The notes below the pieces were generated by a model. It was given only the letters and a program-made list of their open reading frames with translations. It did not search any database and was not told where the DNA came from. DNA of 64,000 nucleotides from Bacillota bacterium (GTDB taxonomy: Bacteria; Bacillota; Negativicutes; Sporomusales; UBA7701), in contig JAEZJM010000001.1 in NCBI GenBank assembly GCA_023415775.1, positions 1-64,000 on the forward strand. Reading direction: 5' to 3'. A program made the translations under genes and the position numbers. Of this stretch, positions 54,679 through 62,904 are shown piece by piece. Positions within the stretch are counted from its first letter, which is position 1; each line of letters starts with the position of its first letter.

Positions 54679-55785
54679 ATGTGCCGAATAGGCGCGATCA
54701 AAAGCAAGGTTGCGTTCCACCCGTCGCAAGCCCTGCGCCTGATGCTGCCGCAGCAGGAGGGACACGACAATTCGGGCTTCGCCATGGTAATGCAGGACCT
54801 TGACGGCGTTTTCGGCCAGTACAAGGATAAGCCGCTGCTGTCGCTGGCCTGCACCCAGAAGGGAGCGCAGATGGTCGAAAACTACATGGAGGCCCACAAC
54901 TTCACCCGTGTCTACGAATGGGTGCCGAAGCTCAACCGCAAGCCGGGGCTGGACATCAAGGCCATGCCCCACTATATTTTCCGTTGCTACGACTACCCTG
55001 AGCAGGTCCAGGGAGCCTCACAGGCGGCCAAAGAAGAGCTGCTCCTCGACACCCGGCTGGCCCTCAGGGCGCTGCTGGAAAAAGAGGACCAGGGCTACGC
55101 ATTCTCCCTGTGGCCGGACGTGCTCACCCTCAAGGAAATCGGCGACCCGCGCGACATTGCCGTCTACTTCCGGCTGTGGGACGACAGCGGCGAACTCATG
55201 GCCAAGAATGTCGTCGTCCAGTGCCGCCAGAACACCAACTACGACATCGTCCGTTACGCCGCCCATCCCTTCTTCATTCAGGGCTACACCCTGTGCGCCA
55301 ACGGCGAGAACACCTTCTACACCAAAAATAAGGAATACCAAAAATCGCTCCACCGCGGCTATATCGGCTTCGAATCCGACTCGCAGAACTTCCTCTACAC
55401 GCTCCACTACGTGCTGCACCAGCTCAAGTGGCCGATCAAGTACTATAAGCACGTCATCACCCCCCTGCCCTTCGAAGAGATCGAAAAGCGGCCCGACAAA
55501 GCGGAGCTAAAGCTCATCAGGCAATCGCTCGGCCACCTCGAGATCAACGGGCCCAACACCATCATCGGCATGCTCCCCGACAACAGCCTCATAACATGCT
55601 GCGACTCCAAAAAGCTGCGGCCGGTTGTCATCGGCGGCGACGGCACCACCATCGCCATATCCTCCGAAGTATGCGGCCTCAACGTCGTCATCCCCGACCG
55701 CGATCCCGCCAACGACGTATACCCCGACGAGCGGGAAGTCGTTGTCATTACTTCCGACCTGGAGGTGCAGCGATGGAAACAGTAA
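54679..55785 (+). CDS. Glutamate synthase, glutamine amidotransferase subunit (class II)
   Basis: A 368-residue class II glutamine amidotransferase that should release ammonia from glutamine. ATG at 54679 follows GAGAGAGGTGG and places cysteine at residue 2 (MCRIGA), the catalytic N-terminal nucleophile after Met removal; the earlier ATG at 54670 would hide it. HDNSGFAMVM matches the conserved glutamine-binding turn. It overlaps the next gene by 13 bases. In classical bacterial glutamate synthase this is one domain of a large GltB. Confidence 0.88.
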   Translation: MCRIGAIKSKVAFHPSQALRLMLPQQEGHDNSGFAMVMQDLDGVFGQYKDKPLLSLACTQKGAQMVENYMEAHNFTRVYEWVPKLNRKPGLDIKAMPHYIFRCYDYPEQVQGASQAAKEELLLDTRLALRALLEKEDQGYAFSLWPDVLTLKEIGDPRDIAVYFRLWDDSGELMAKNVVVQCRQNTNYDIVRYAAHPFFIQGYTLCANGENTFYTKNKEYQKSLHRGYIGFESDSQNFLYTLHYVLHQLKWPIKYYKHVITPLPFEEIEKRPDKAELKLIRQSLGHLEINGPNTIIGMLPDNSLITCCDSKKLRPVVIGGDGTTIAISSEVCGLNVVIPDRDPANDVYPDEREVVVITSDLEVQRWKQ

Positions 55786-57410
55786 CGAAAACCCAGGACG
55801 TGACCTTCAACGACCTGCCGTGGAAAATCGAGTACAGCCCAGAACGCTGCACCATGTGCGGCAGCTGCGTGGCCGCCTGCACGTTCAAGGCCATCGAGCC
55901 CGGCGTCGAGCGCCGCTCGGTCACAATCTCCACCGCCCACGTTCCCGAACCCACCCAGACTCACCGGGCCATTCCGGTCATCAAGCAGAAAAACAGCGTC
56001 GCCAACTTCTGCCGCGGCTGCGGCATGTGCGAAAAGGTCTGCCCCAACCGGGCCATCCGCCCGGTACGCAACGACGAATCGCGTCTCAACATGCTCGCCC
56101 GCGGCGGCGGCAACCCCATCAAGCGCGGCGGCCGCAACAACCTTCTCAAAGACCGCACTCTCGACAAGATCGTCGTCGGCCGCATCTCCCAGATGACCGA
56201 CCCTTCGCTCGACTCCGAGCGCCACACCTTCGACATCCTCGCCCCCTTCGGCCGGGTGCTGCTGCCCGGCGAGCTGCCGTTCTCCATCGACGACGGCGAG
56301 CTTAAGCTGTCCGACTGGACGCCGCCAGTACGCTGGATCTACCCCGTCATCTTCAGCGACATGTCCGTCGGCGCCCTCTCCACCCGGGCGTGGGAGGCCG
56401 TCTGTCTCGCCACCGCCTACCTCAACGAAAAATACAACATGCCTGTACGCATGAGCTCCGGCGAAGGCGGCATGCCCGTCCAGCTGATGAAATCCGAATA
56501 CCTCAAATACATGATCATCCAGATCGCCTCCGGTCACTTTGGCTGGAACCGCATCATCAAGGCCATGCCCCACATGAAGGTCGACCCGGCCGGCATCCTC
56601 ATCAAAATCGGTCAGGGCGCCAAACCGGGCGACGGCGGTCTGCTGCCCGCCGCCAAGGTCGCCGAGCACATCCAGGCCATCCGCGGCGTGCCCAAAGCCG
56701 ACCTCCTCTCCCCTCCCAATCACCAGGGCCTCTACTCGATCGAAGAATCGGTGCAGAAAATGCACATGTCCCTCAACGCCGCCTTCAAATTCCGCGTGCC
56801 GGTCGCCATCAAATGCGCCGCCTCCGCCACCTCGGTGTCCGTCTACAACAACCTCCTCCGCGACCCCTACAAGATTTGCGGCGGCTTTTTCCTCGACGGC
56901 ATCCAGGGCGGCACCGGCGCGGCCAACGAAGTATCGCTCGACCACACCGGCCACCCCGTCGTCTCCAAAGTCCGCGAATGCTACCTGGCTGCCGTCAAAC
57001 AGGGCCGCCAGGGTCAGATACCCCTATGGGGCGGCGGCGGACTCGGCCTCACCGGCAACGCCGCGGCCGACGCCTTTAAGATGATCTGCCTCGGCGCCAA
57101 CGGCGTCTTCCTCGGCAAGCTGCTCATCCAGCTTTGCGGCTGCATCGGCAACGAGGAAGGACGCTGCAACGCCTGCAACACCGGCCTCTGCCCCACCGGC
57201 ATCTGTACTCAGGACCCCCGCCTCGTGAGGCGCCTCGATATCGACAAAGCGGCCCAGAACATCGTCGACTACATGCTGGCCCTCGACGGCGAACTGCGGA
57301 AAATGATGGCCCCCATAGGCAACAGCTCGCTGCCGGTCGGCCGCTCCGACGCCCTCGTCAGCACCGACAAAGCCATTGCCGACAAACTGGCGATACAATA
57401 TTCCTGTTAG
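55773..57410 (+). CDS. gltB: Glutamate synthase, FMN-binding central domain with N-terminal ferredoxin
   Basis: A 545-residue subunit. Two [4Fe-4S] ferredoxin motifs lie at Cys26-29-32-36 (CTMCGSCVAAC) and Cys80-83-86-90 (CRGCGMCEKVC). The FMN-binding barrel follows (about 150-500), with [17 protein letters not shown] and DGIQGGTGAANE, and cysteines near 455-476 (CNACNTGLCPTGIC) for the [3Fe-4S]-type cluster. This layout resembles archaeal-type GltB, which receives electrons from ferredoxin-type domains. GGAGGTG precedes ATG 55773. Confidence 0.92.
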   Translation: METVTKTQDVTFNDLPWKIEYSPERCTMCGSCVAACTFKAIEPGVERRSVTISTAHVPEPTQTHRAIPVIKQKNSVANFCRGCGMCEKVCPNRAIRPVRNDESRLNMLARGGGNPIKRGGRNNLLKDRTLDKIVVGRISQMTDPSLDSERHTFDILAPFGRVLLPGELPFSIDDGELKLSDWTPPVRWIYPVIFSDMSVGALSTRAWEAVCLATAYLNEKYNMPVRMSSGEGGMPVQLMKSEYLKYMIIQIASGHFGWNRIIKAMPHMKVDPAGILIKIGQGAKPGDGGLLPAAKVAEHIQAIRGVPKADLLSPPNHQGLYSIEESVQKMHMSLNAAFKFRVPVAIKCAASATSVSVYNNLLRDPYKICGGFFLDGIQGGTGAANEVSLDHTGHPVVSKVRECYLAAVKQGRQGQIPLWGGGGLGLTGNAAADAFKMICLGANGVFLGKLLIQLCGCIGNEEGRCNACNTGLCPTGICTQDPRLVRRLDIDKAAQNIVDYMLALDGELRKMMAPIGNSSLPVGRSDALVSTDKAIADKLAIQYSC

Positions 57411-57422
57411 GAGGGATGCGTA

Positions 57423-59747
57423 GTGTTTAAAATTAAAGCCTTCGACGGCAACACCCGGATGCCTACGCAGGACCTCCTGCAGGCAGTCAATAACGCTCTC
57501 GCCCAGGGCGAGACCGAATTTCACATCGAAGCGGCCGGCCAGCATGACATCGGCGGCCCGCTCTGGCACCCCGAAGGAAAGCCGCTCAAATTCTTCGTCA
57601 CCAATCCCGGGCAGCGCGTCGGCTCGATGTGCATGGAAGGCACCGAGATAATCGTCGAGGGCCCCGCCCCGGCCGATGTCGGCTGGCTCAATGCCGGCGG
57701 CCGCATCATCGTCAGAGGCGACGGCGGCGACACCAGCGCCCACTGCGCCGCCTCCGGCACAGTCTATGTTGGCGGCCGCGTCGGCACGCGCTCCGGCTCG
57801 ATGATGAAGCACGACCCTCTGTACGCCCCCCCCGAATTCTGGGTGCTGAAAAGCTGCGGCTCCTTCTCGTTCGAATTCATGTCCGGCGGCATCGCCGTCG
57901 TCTGCGGTTTCGACAGCGAAGACATCGCCTCGGTACTTGGCGACCGGGCCTGCGTCGGCATGGTCGGCGGCCGCCTCTACGTCCGTGGCCGGGCGGCCGG
58001 TCTGTCCGTCAAAGACGTTAAAGTCATGCCCCTCGACGAAGCCGATATCGCTTATCTGTCCGGCAAAATGGATGATTTCCTCGGCGGCATCGGCCGCCCG
58101 GAACTCAAAGGAAAACTCACCGTCTGGAACGAATGGCAGAAAATCGTCCCCCTCACCTACGACGAGCGGCCCAAAAAAGTCAACACCGACATTCGCTCCT
58201 TCCGCACCACCGAGTGGGTGCCTGGCGGCATTTTCGGCGACGTCTCAAGCGACGACCTTGCCACCGTAGGCCTCGTAGTCAACGGCATAAATCGCCAGCG
58301 CGTGCCCCAGTGGGAAAACGCCCGCTATGCCGCTCCGTGCGAATTTAATTGCACAGCCTCCATCCCCTCCCAGCAGCGGTTCAATCTTTTGCGGGAAGGA
58401 AAAATCGAAGAAGCCTACCGCCTCATCCTCGACTATACCCCCTTCCCCGCCTCGATCTGCGGCGCCGTCTGCCCCAATCTCTGCATGGACGAATGCACTC
58501 GCCAACAGATCGACCTCTCCGCCCAGATCGGCTTGCTCGGCCGCCACTCCGCCGACGCCCTGCTCGCACCGCCTGACAGCAAGACCGGCAAAAAAGTCGC
58601 CGTCATCGGCGGCGGAGCCGCCGGCCTTACCGCCGCCTGGCACCTCGCCCGCCAGGGTCACAGCGTTACCGTTTACGAAGAAAACGCCGCCATGGGCGGC
58701 AAAATGGAGCAGGTCATCCCCCGCGGCCGCCTGCCGCAGGATTCGCTCCGCAAAGAGCTTGCCCGCATCGAGAGCCTCGGCGTCGAATTCAAAACCGGCG
58801 TCCGCGTAGACAAAGAGCAATTCGCCGCTATCCGCGGCGCCAGCGACGCCGTTGTCGTCGCCACCGGCGCCCACGTTTCGCGGGTCATCCCCTGGCCGGG
58901 CCACGAGCGCATCGTCAAAGGCCTCGACTTCCTCAAGGCGGTCAACCGCGGCGAAAAGCCGGCCGTCGGCAAGCGGGTCATCGTCATCGGTTGCGGAAAC
59001 TCCGGCATGGACGCCGCCGTCGGCGCCTACCAGATGGGGGCCCAGCAGGTCACCTGCATCGACATACAGGCGCCGGCCGCCTTCGCCAAAGAAATCGCCC
59101 ACGTCGAAGAACTGGGCGGCAAACTCCTCTGGCCGGTCGAGACCAAAGAAATCACGTCTGACGGCATAATCCTCAAAAACGGCGGCTTTATCCCCGGCGA
59201 CACCGTCATCATCACCATCGGCGAAGCGCCCGACCTCGGCTACCTGCCTGCGGACATCGCCCTCGAGCGCGGCTGCCTCAAACCGGCCGCCGACTACTCC
59301 GTCGCCCCCGGCGTATTCACCGCCGGCGACACCATCCGACCGGGCCGCCTGGTCGACGCCGTCGCCGCCGGCCGTCAGGCCGCGTTCGCGGCTGCCGCCT
59401 ACCTTACCGACGGCGCATACCAGCCCGAAAAGAAGCAGCGCATCCCCGCCGGCCGGCTCAGCACCGCCTACTTCAAAAAATGTCACAGCTGCGACCTGCC
59501 CGCCCCCGGCGACGACTACCTGCGCTGCATCAGCTGCGGAACCTGCCGCGACTGCCACATGTGCATGAAATCCTGTCCGGAAAACGCCATCACCCGCGTC
59601 GCCCTGCCGGGAGGCGGCTACGAATACGTCAGCGACGGCGCCAAATGCATCGGCTGTGGCATCTGCGCCGGCGTCTGCCCCTGCGGCATCTGGACGATGT
59701 ACGACAACGCCGAGCCCATCGACATGTACAAAACCTATAAAGCGTAA
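57423..59747 (+). CDS. gltD: Glutamate synthase GXGXG domain fused to GltD-like NAD(P)H oxidoreductase with ferredoxin tail
   Basis: A 774-residue fusion. Residues about 1-240 are the GXGXG (alpha subunit C-terminal) domain of glutamate synthase. From about 305 a GltD-type iron-sulfur flavoprotein follows: CEFNC..ICGAVCPNLCMDEC, FAD site VAVIGGGAAGLTAAWHL near 395, NAD(P)H site VIVIGCGNSGMDAA near 518, and TAGDTIRPGRLVDAVAAG. The last 80 residues add two ferredoxin-like clusters (CISCGTCRDCHMC and CIGCGICAGVC). The three genes together supply all parts of a glutamate synthase. Length exceeds GltD by some 300 residues because of the fusion. Confidence 0.92.
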   Translation: MFKIKAFDGNTRMPTQDLLQAVNNALAQGETEFHIEAAGQHDIGGPLWHPEGKPLKFFVTNPGQRVGSMCMEGTEIIVEGPAPADVGWLNAGGRIIVRGDGGDTSAHCAASGTVYVGGRVGTRSGSMMKHDPLYAPPEFWVLKSCGSFSFEFMSGGIAVVCGFDSEDIASVLGDRACVGMVGGRLYVRGRAAGLSVKDVKVMPLDEADIAYLSGKMDDFLGGIGRPELKGKLTVWNEWQKIVPLTYDERPKKVNTDIRSFRTTEWVPGGIFGDVSSDDLATVGLVVNGINRQRVPQWENARYAAPCEFNCTASIPSQQRFNLLREGKIEEAYRLILDYTPFPASICGAVCPNLCMDECTRQQIDLSAQIGLLGRHSADALLAPPDSKTGKKVAVIGGGAAGLTAAWHLARQGHSVTVYEENAAMGGKMEQVIPRGRLPQDSLRKELARIESLGVEFKTGVRVDKEQFAAIRGASDAVVVATGAHVSRVIPWPGHERIVKGLDFLKAVNRGEKPAVGKRVIVIGCGNSGMDAAVGAYQMGAQQVTCIDIQAPAAFAKEIAHVEELGGKLLWPVETKEITSDGIILKNGGFIPGDTVIITIGEAPDLGYLPADIALERGCLKPAADYSVAPGVFTAGDTIRPGRLVDAVAAGRQAAFAAAAYLTDGAYQPEKKQRIPAGRLSTAYFKKCHSCDLPAPGDDYLRCISCGTCRDCHMCMKSCPENAITRVALPGGGYEYVSDGAKCIGCGICAGVCPCGIWTMYDNAEPIDMYKTYKA

Positions 59748-59752
59748 GGCGA

Positions 59753-59859
59753 GGTTGCCTGTAGTTGTCTGCGGCGCTCTCGTGCGCGGCCTGTGTACTT
59801 CTATGTACACGGCGCCCCGCCGAGTGCTGCCGGCGGGACGCAGGCAACCCGTTTTTTTT
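59753..59859 (+). terminator. Branched terminator after the glutamate synthase operon
   Basis: An outer stem GGTTGCCTG (59753-59761) / CAGGCAACC (59841-59849) closes a multibranch with inner hairpins GTGTAC / GTACAC and CCCGCCG / CGGCGGG, and is followed by CGTTTTTTTT. It starts about 5 bases after the stop codon. Such a large structure is unusual for a simple terminator. Confidence 0.75.
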
Positions 59860-60040
59860 GGCCACATTTTGTTGTTCCATTGTGCCGGTCGTGCCCCGGC
59901 GCGAAATTTTGTGGTAATAAGTGGAATCGCTGGCAGGAATCTTTCCCGCTGTGCCGAAAACTAACTACATTCTTTACTCGATAAACGACAGATGTTCTCT
60001 TGAAGAGGACATAAAGCAACGGAAAGTTGACAAAATGTTG

Positions 60041-60070
60041 TTGACATGCTAGAAACAGTACACCTATAAT
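60041..60070 (+). promoter_or_regulatory. Promoter of second LIV binding-protein gene
   Basis: TTGACA (60041-60046), 18-base spacer, TATAAT (60065-60070). The start point should be near 60077, 285 bases before the gene, leaving a long leader. Confidence 0.88.
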
Positions 60071-60076
60071 AAAAAA

Positions 60077-60220
60077 CACAAAGACAATAATCCCCGCCCA
60101 GTGTACTGGGGAGCGGCAGTGTTGCCGCCAGCCACCGGAGGCTTGACCCGTTTTGATACACCGTAGGCGGAAAAAGGCTTGTGAGAAGTCCTCCCCGGAG
60201 GGCTTCTTTCTGGGCTTTTT
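60077..60220 (+). ncRNA. Structured leader with terminator, unknown class (riboswitch or sRNA candidate)
   Basis: Starting near the predicted transcription start, a possible closing stem CACAA(A)G (60077-60083) / CTTGTG (60178-60183) encloses hairpins CCCAG/CTGGG (60097-60110) and GCGGCA/TGCCGC (60113-60128) and a purine/pyrimidine-rich loop region. A terminator follows at 60185-60206 (GAAGTCCTCC / GGAGGGCTTC) with a T-rich tail. I could not match it to a riboswitch or T-box class I know. It may regulate the binding-protein gene or be an independent small RNA. Confidence 0.5.
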
Positions 60221-60362
60221 CATATTAGCAAACATTCAGTCTCAACGGAGGGGGGAAGGGGTAAAACCGAAAGAGTCGAGGGTAGGGGGAACTAAAGTTT
60301 AATTACTGGTTATTGGTTTTGAGATTATTTGAGAATCGCGTATTTATGAAGGAGGAATTCTG

Positions 60363-61535
60363 GTGTCCAAAAAGTGGCTTACACTCGTTGCCCTGGCATT
60401 AGTCGTCACCATGGTTGCCGTACTCGCCGGCTGCGGCGGCGGTAGCGCTCCTGCGAAACCTGCGACCATTAAAATCGGCGCTAACTTCGAAATGACCGGC
60501 GGCCAGGCGACCTTCGGGCAGTCTTCGGCCAACGCCGTCAAGCTCCTTTTCAAACAGATCAACGCTGCCGGCGGCGTCCACGGCAAACAGCTCGAACTGA
60601 TCGTCGCCGACAATAAATCCGAGCCGGCTGAATCGGCCAACGCCCTGACCAAACTTCTCACCCAGGATAAAGTCGTCGCTGTCGTCGGTCCTGTCACCAG
60701 CTCTGACTGCCTGGCCGCCGGCCCGATCGCGATGGACAAAAAGGTGCCCTTCGTCAGCAACAGCGCCACCAACCCGAAAGTTACCGTCGAAAACGGCAAA
60801 GTGAAAGACTTCGTCTTCCGCGCCTGCTTCCTCGATCCCTTCCAGGGCACGGTTGCCGCCAACTTCGCCAGCAATTCACTCAAAGCTAAGACCGCCGCCG
60901 TTTACGTCGACATGAGCTCCGACTACGCCAAAGGCCTGGCCCAGTTCTTCGAAGAAGCCTTCACCAAAGCCGGCGGCAAGATCGTAGCCAAGGAAGCCTA
61001 CCAGCAGAAAGACACCGACTTCCGCGCGGCCCTCACCAAGATCAAAGCCGCCAACCCCGAAGTAATCTTCAACCCCGGCTACTACCAGGAAGTCGGCATG
61101 TTCGTCAAGCAGGCCCGTGAGCTTGGCATCACCGTGCCCCTGCTCGGCGGCGACGGCTGGGATTCTCCCAAGCTCGTAGAGATCGCCGGCGCCCAGGCGC
61201 TTGAAAACACCTTCTTCGTAAACCACTACGCCGCTGACTCCAAAGACCCCGACACCATTAAATTCGTCGAAGCCTACAAGAAAGAATACGGTCAGACCCC
61301 GGACGCTCTGTCCGCACTTGCCTGGGACGCCGCGCTGATGGTTGTCGAAGCCATTAAGAAAGCCGGCCCGGACGCTGACTCCGTCAAGATCAAAGACGCC
61401 ATCGCCGCGACTAAGAACCTCAAAGGCGTAACCGGCACCATCACCCTGAATGCCAACCATGACCCTGTCAAGAGCGCCGTTATTATCGCTCTCAAACAAG
61501 GCAAGCTGGTCTTCCAGGAAACCGTCAATCCCTAA
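60363..61535 (+). CDS. Branched-chain amino acid ABC transporter substrate-binding lipoprotein (second system)
   Basis: A 390-residue type I binding lipoprotein starting MSKKWLTL at GTG 60363 (AAGGAGGA upstream), with lipobox VLAGC near residue 21. The body has IKIGANFEMTGGQATFGQSSANAVKLLFK and VVAVVGPVTSSDCLAAGPI. It is similar in design to LivK at 15194-16354 but clearly different in sequence, so the two systems probably prefer different ligands. A strong terminator separates it from its permease genes, which have their own promoter. Confidence 0.92.
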   Translation: MSKKWLTLVALALVVTMVAVLAGCGGGSAPAKPATIKIGANFEMTGGQATFGQSSANAVKLLFKQINAAGGVHGKQLELIVADNKSEPAESANALTKLLTQDKVVAVVGPVTSSDCLAAGPIAMDKKVPFVSNSATNPKVTVENGKVKDFVFRACFLDPFQGTVAANFASNSLKAKTAAVYVDMSSDYAKGLAQFFEEAFTKAGGKIVAKEAYQQKDTDFRAALTKIKAANPEVIFNPGYYQEVGMFVKQARELGITVPLLGGDGWDSPKLVEIAGAQALENTFFVNHYAADSKDPDTIKFVEAYKKEYGQTPDALSALAWDAALMVVEAIKKAGPDADSVKIKDAIAATKNLKGVTGTITLNANHDPVKSAVIIALKQGKLVFQETVNP

Positions 61536-61557
61536 TCAGTACATCGTCGTAGTGCGA

Positions 61558-61589
61558 GGGGATAAGGACTTGTCCTTATCCCCTTTCTT
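61558..61589 (+). terminator. Terminator after second LIV binding-protein gene
   Basis: GGGGATAAGGAC / GTCCTTATCCCC is a 12-bp perfect stem with TT loop, followed by TTTCTT. It isolates the binding-protein gene from the permease operon. Confidence 0.9.
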
Positions 61590-61664
61590 ACGCACTGGCG
61601 GCATGGCCGAAAACCTCTGCACTTCTCCAGGAGACACGGGTAAAAAAGTCCGCCCCCCGGAGTA

Positions 61665-61693
61665 TTGACAGGCCAGGTGCGTCTCCCTATAAT
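61665..61693 (+). promoter_or_regulatory. Promoter of second LIV permease operon
   Basis: TTGACA (61665-61670), 17-base spacer, TATAAT (61688-61693): perfect sigma-A promoter, more than 300 bases before the permease gene, implying a long leader. Confidence 0.92.
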
Positions 61694-61699
61694 ATACAC

Positions 61700-62004
61700 T
61701 GTGAGTAACATATTTCGGTTCGGAGGCGGACAAAGGTGCGCCACCAGCGGACTGAAAAGGGTGTATATGGGGCGGATGCCGGCCTGCTGCGGGCTGGTGG
61801 CTGCCCCCGTCGTTTCTAAGGACGACATGCTGGCCGGCCTTCGGGCCGCAGTTGCCATCTCAACGGCATAATTACCTTGAAATCAACGGTTGGCCCTTGG
61901 CCCCGGCGGGGGAAACCTTTGGCCATATATGTGTCCGTGTCCGGACAGACGACACCGGTATTGGGCGTCCTGCGCCTACAATAACCATGATAAGGAGGGA
62001 ACGC
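61700..62004 (+). promoter_or_regulatory. Long leader with possible leader peptide and long-range stem
   Basis: The leader RNA contains a possible 9-bp pairing between GCCACCAGC (61740-61748) and GCTGGTGGC (61793-61801), which would enclose the ribosome-binding site and start of a 34-codon frame (61767-61871). Further inverted repeats follow (for example GTGTCCGTGTCCGGACAGACGA near 61930-61955). No U-tract terminator was seen, so control could be translational. The class is not one I recognise. Confidence 0.4.
61767..61871 (+). CDS. Possible leader peptide (34 codons)
   Basis: A short frame with AAAAGGG upstream, starting MGRMPACC and rich in alanine, valine and leucine. Leader peptides of branched-chain amino acid operons in other bacteria are similarly rich in Leu, Val and Ile, but the bias here is weak. 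It lies in the leader of the second LIV permease operon. Codon composition alone cannot show it is translated. Confidence 0.3.
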   Translation: MGRMPACCGLVAAPVVSKDDMLAGLRAAVAISTA

Positions 62005-62895
62005 ATGGATTCATTCCTTCAGCAGTTCTACCAGCAGTTGGTGAACGGTATTTCCCTTGGCAGCATTTACGCGCTTATCGCTCTCGGCTACACTATGGTT
62101 TACGGCATCATTCGCCTTATAAACTTCGCCCACGGCGATATCTACATGCTTGGCGCCTATGTAGCGTTTTTTGCCACCACCGTCTTCAAGCTGTCCTTCT
62201 TCCCGGCCCTCATCGCCGCCATGGTGGGCTCCGCCCTGGTCGGTGTAACCATCGAGCGCTTCGCCTACCGTCCGCTCAGAAACGCGCCCAAGATTGCCGT
62301 TCTCATCACCGCCATCGGCGTTTCCCTTCTTCTGGAGTACGGCGGCATGCTCGCCGTTTCGCCCCAGCCGCGCACCTTCCCCGCCCTTCTTCCCACAGGC
62401 ATCTATCACATAGGCGGCGTGGTCATCAACAGCTACCAGATCATTATCCTTGCCGTCTCCCTAATCCTCATGGCCATCCTGACCTATATCGTTCACCGCA
62501 CCAAGATCGGCAAAGCAATGCGGGCCGTTTCCTTCGACAACGATGCCGCCCGCCTCATGGGCATCGACGTCGACCGCGTCATCTCCTTCACGTTCGCCAT
62601 CGGCTCCGCCCTGGCGGCCGCGGCCGGCGTGCTCGTCGGCATCTACTACAACTCCATCGACCCCCTCATGGGCATCATGCCGGGTCTTAAAGCCTTCGTC
62701 GCCGCGGTTCTCGGCGGCATAGGCATCCTCCCAGGCGCCATGCTGGGCGGGGTCATCATGGGCGTCGTCGAAGCCCTGGTAAGCGGTTTTATCTCCTCCA
62801 CCTTCCGCGACGCTGCGGCCTTCGGCATCCTGATCCTCATCCTTCTCTTCAGACCCTCCGGCCTTCTCGGCAAGAACGTCCGGGAGAAAGTGTAG
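62005..62895 (+). CDS. Branched-chain amino acid ABC permease LivH (second system)
   Basis: A 296-residue permease with QLVNGISLGSIYALIALGYTMVYGIIRLINFAHGDIYMLGAY, the LivH N-terminus, and the coupling loop RTKIGKAMRAVSFDNDAARLMGID. ATG at 62005 follows AAGGAGGGA; the longer frame upstream is the leader. It is the first gene of a permease operon whose ATPase genes follow. Confidence 0.92.
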   Translation: MDSFLQQFYQQLVNGISLGSIYALIALGYTMVYGIIRLINFAHGDIYMLGAYVAFFATTVFKLSFFPALIAAMVGSALVGVTIERFAYRPLRNAPKIAVLITAIGVSLLLEYGGMLAVSPQPRTFPALLPTGIYHIGGVVINSYQIIILAVSLILMAILTYIVHRTKIGKAMRAVSFDNDAARLMGIDVDRVISFTFAIGSALAAAAGVLVGIYYNSIDPLMGIMPGLKAFVAAVLGGIGILPGAMLGGVIMGVVEALVSGFISSTFRDAAAFGILILILLFRPSGLLGKNVREKV

Positions 62896-62904
62896 GTGAC
62901 TGGC

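Larger units (their letters stand above)
59748..60362 (+). other. Intergenic region between glutamate synthase and second LIV system
   Basis: No gene of more than 50 codons is credible in these 615 bases. It holds a branched terminator (59753-59859), about 180 bases with no recognised feature, a consensus promoter (60041-60070), a structured leader ending in a terminator (60077-60220), and a final 140-base purine-rich stretch before the binding-protein gene. Confidence 0.7.

Noticed and set aside
55443..56954. 503-residue minus-strand open frame opposite the FMN glutamate synthase subunit
   Set aside because: Same antisense shadow effect; no ribosome-binding site or motif.
58245..59867. 540-residue minus-strand open frame opposite the glutamate synthase fusion
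   Set aside because: Shadow of the strongly supported plus-strand gene; composition is Asp/Gly/Ala/Val repeats with no family resemblance.
60077..60362. T-box leader upstream of the second LIV binding protein
   Set aside because: No AGGGTGGNACCGCG-type antiterminator sequence is present.
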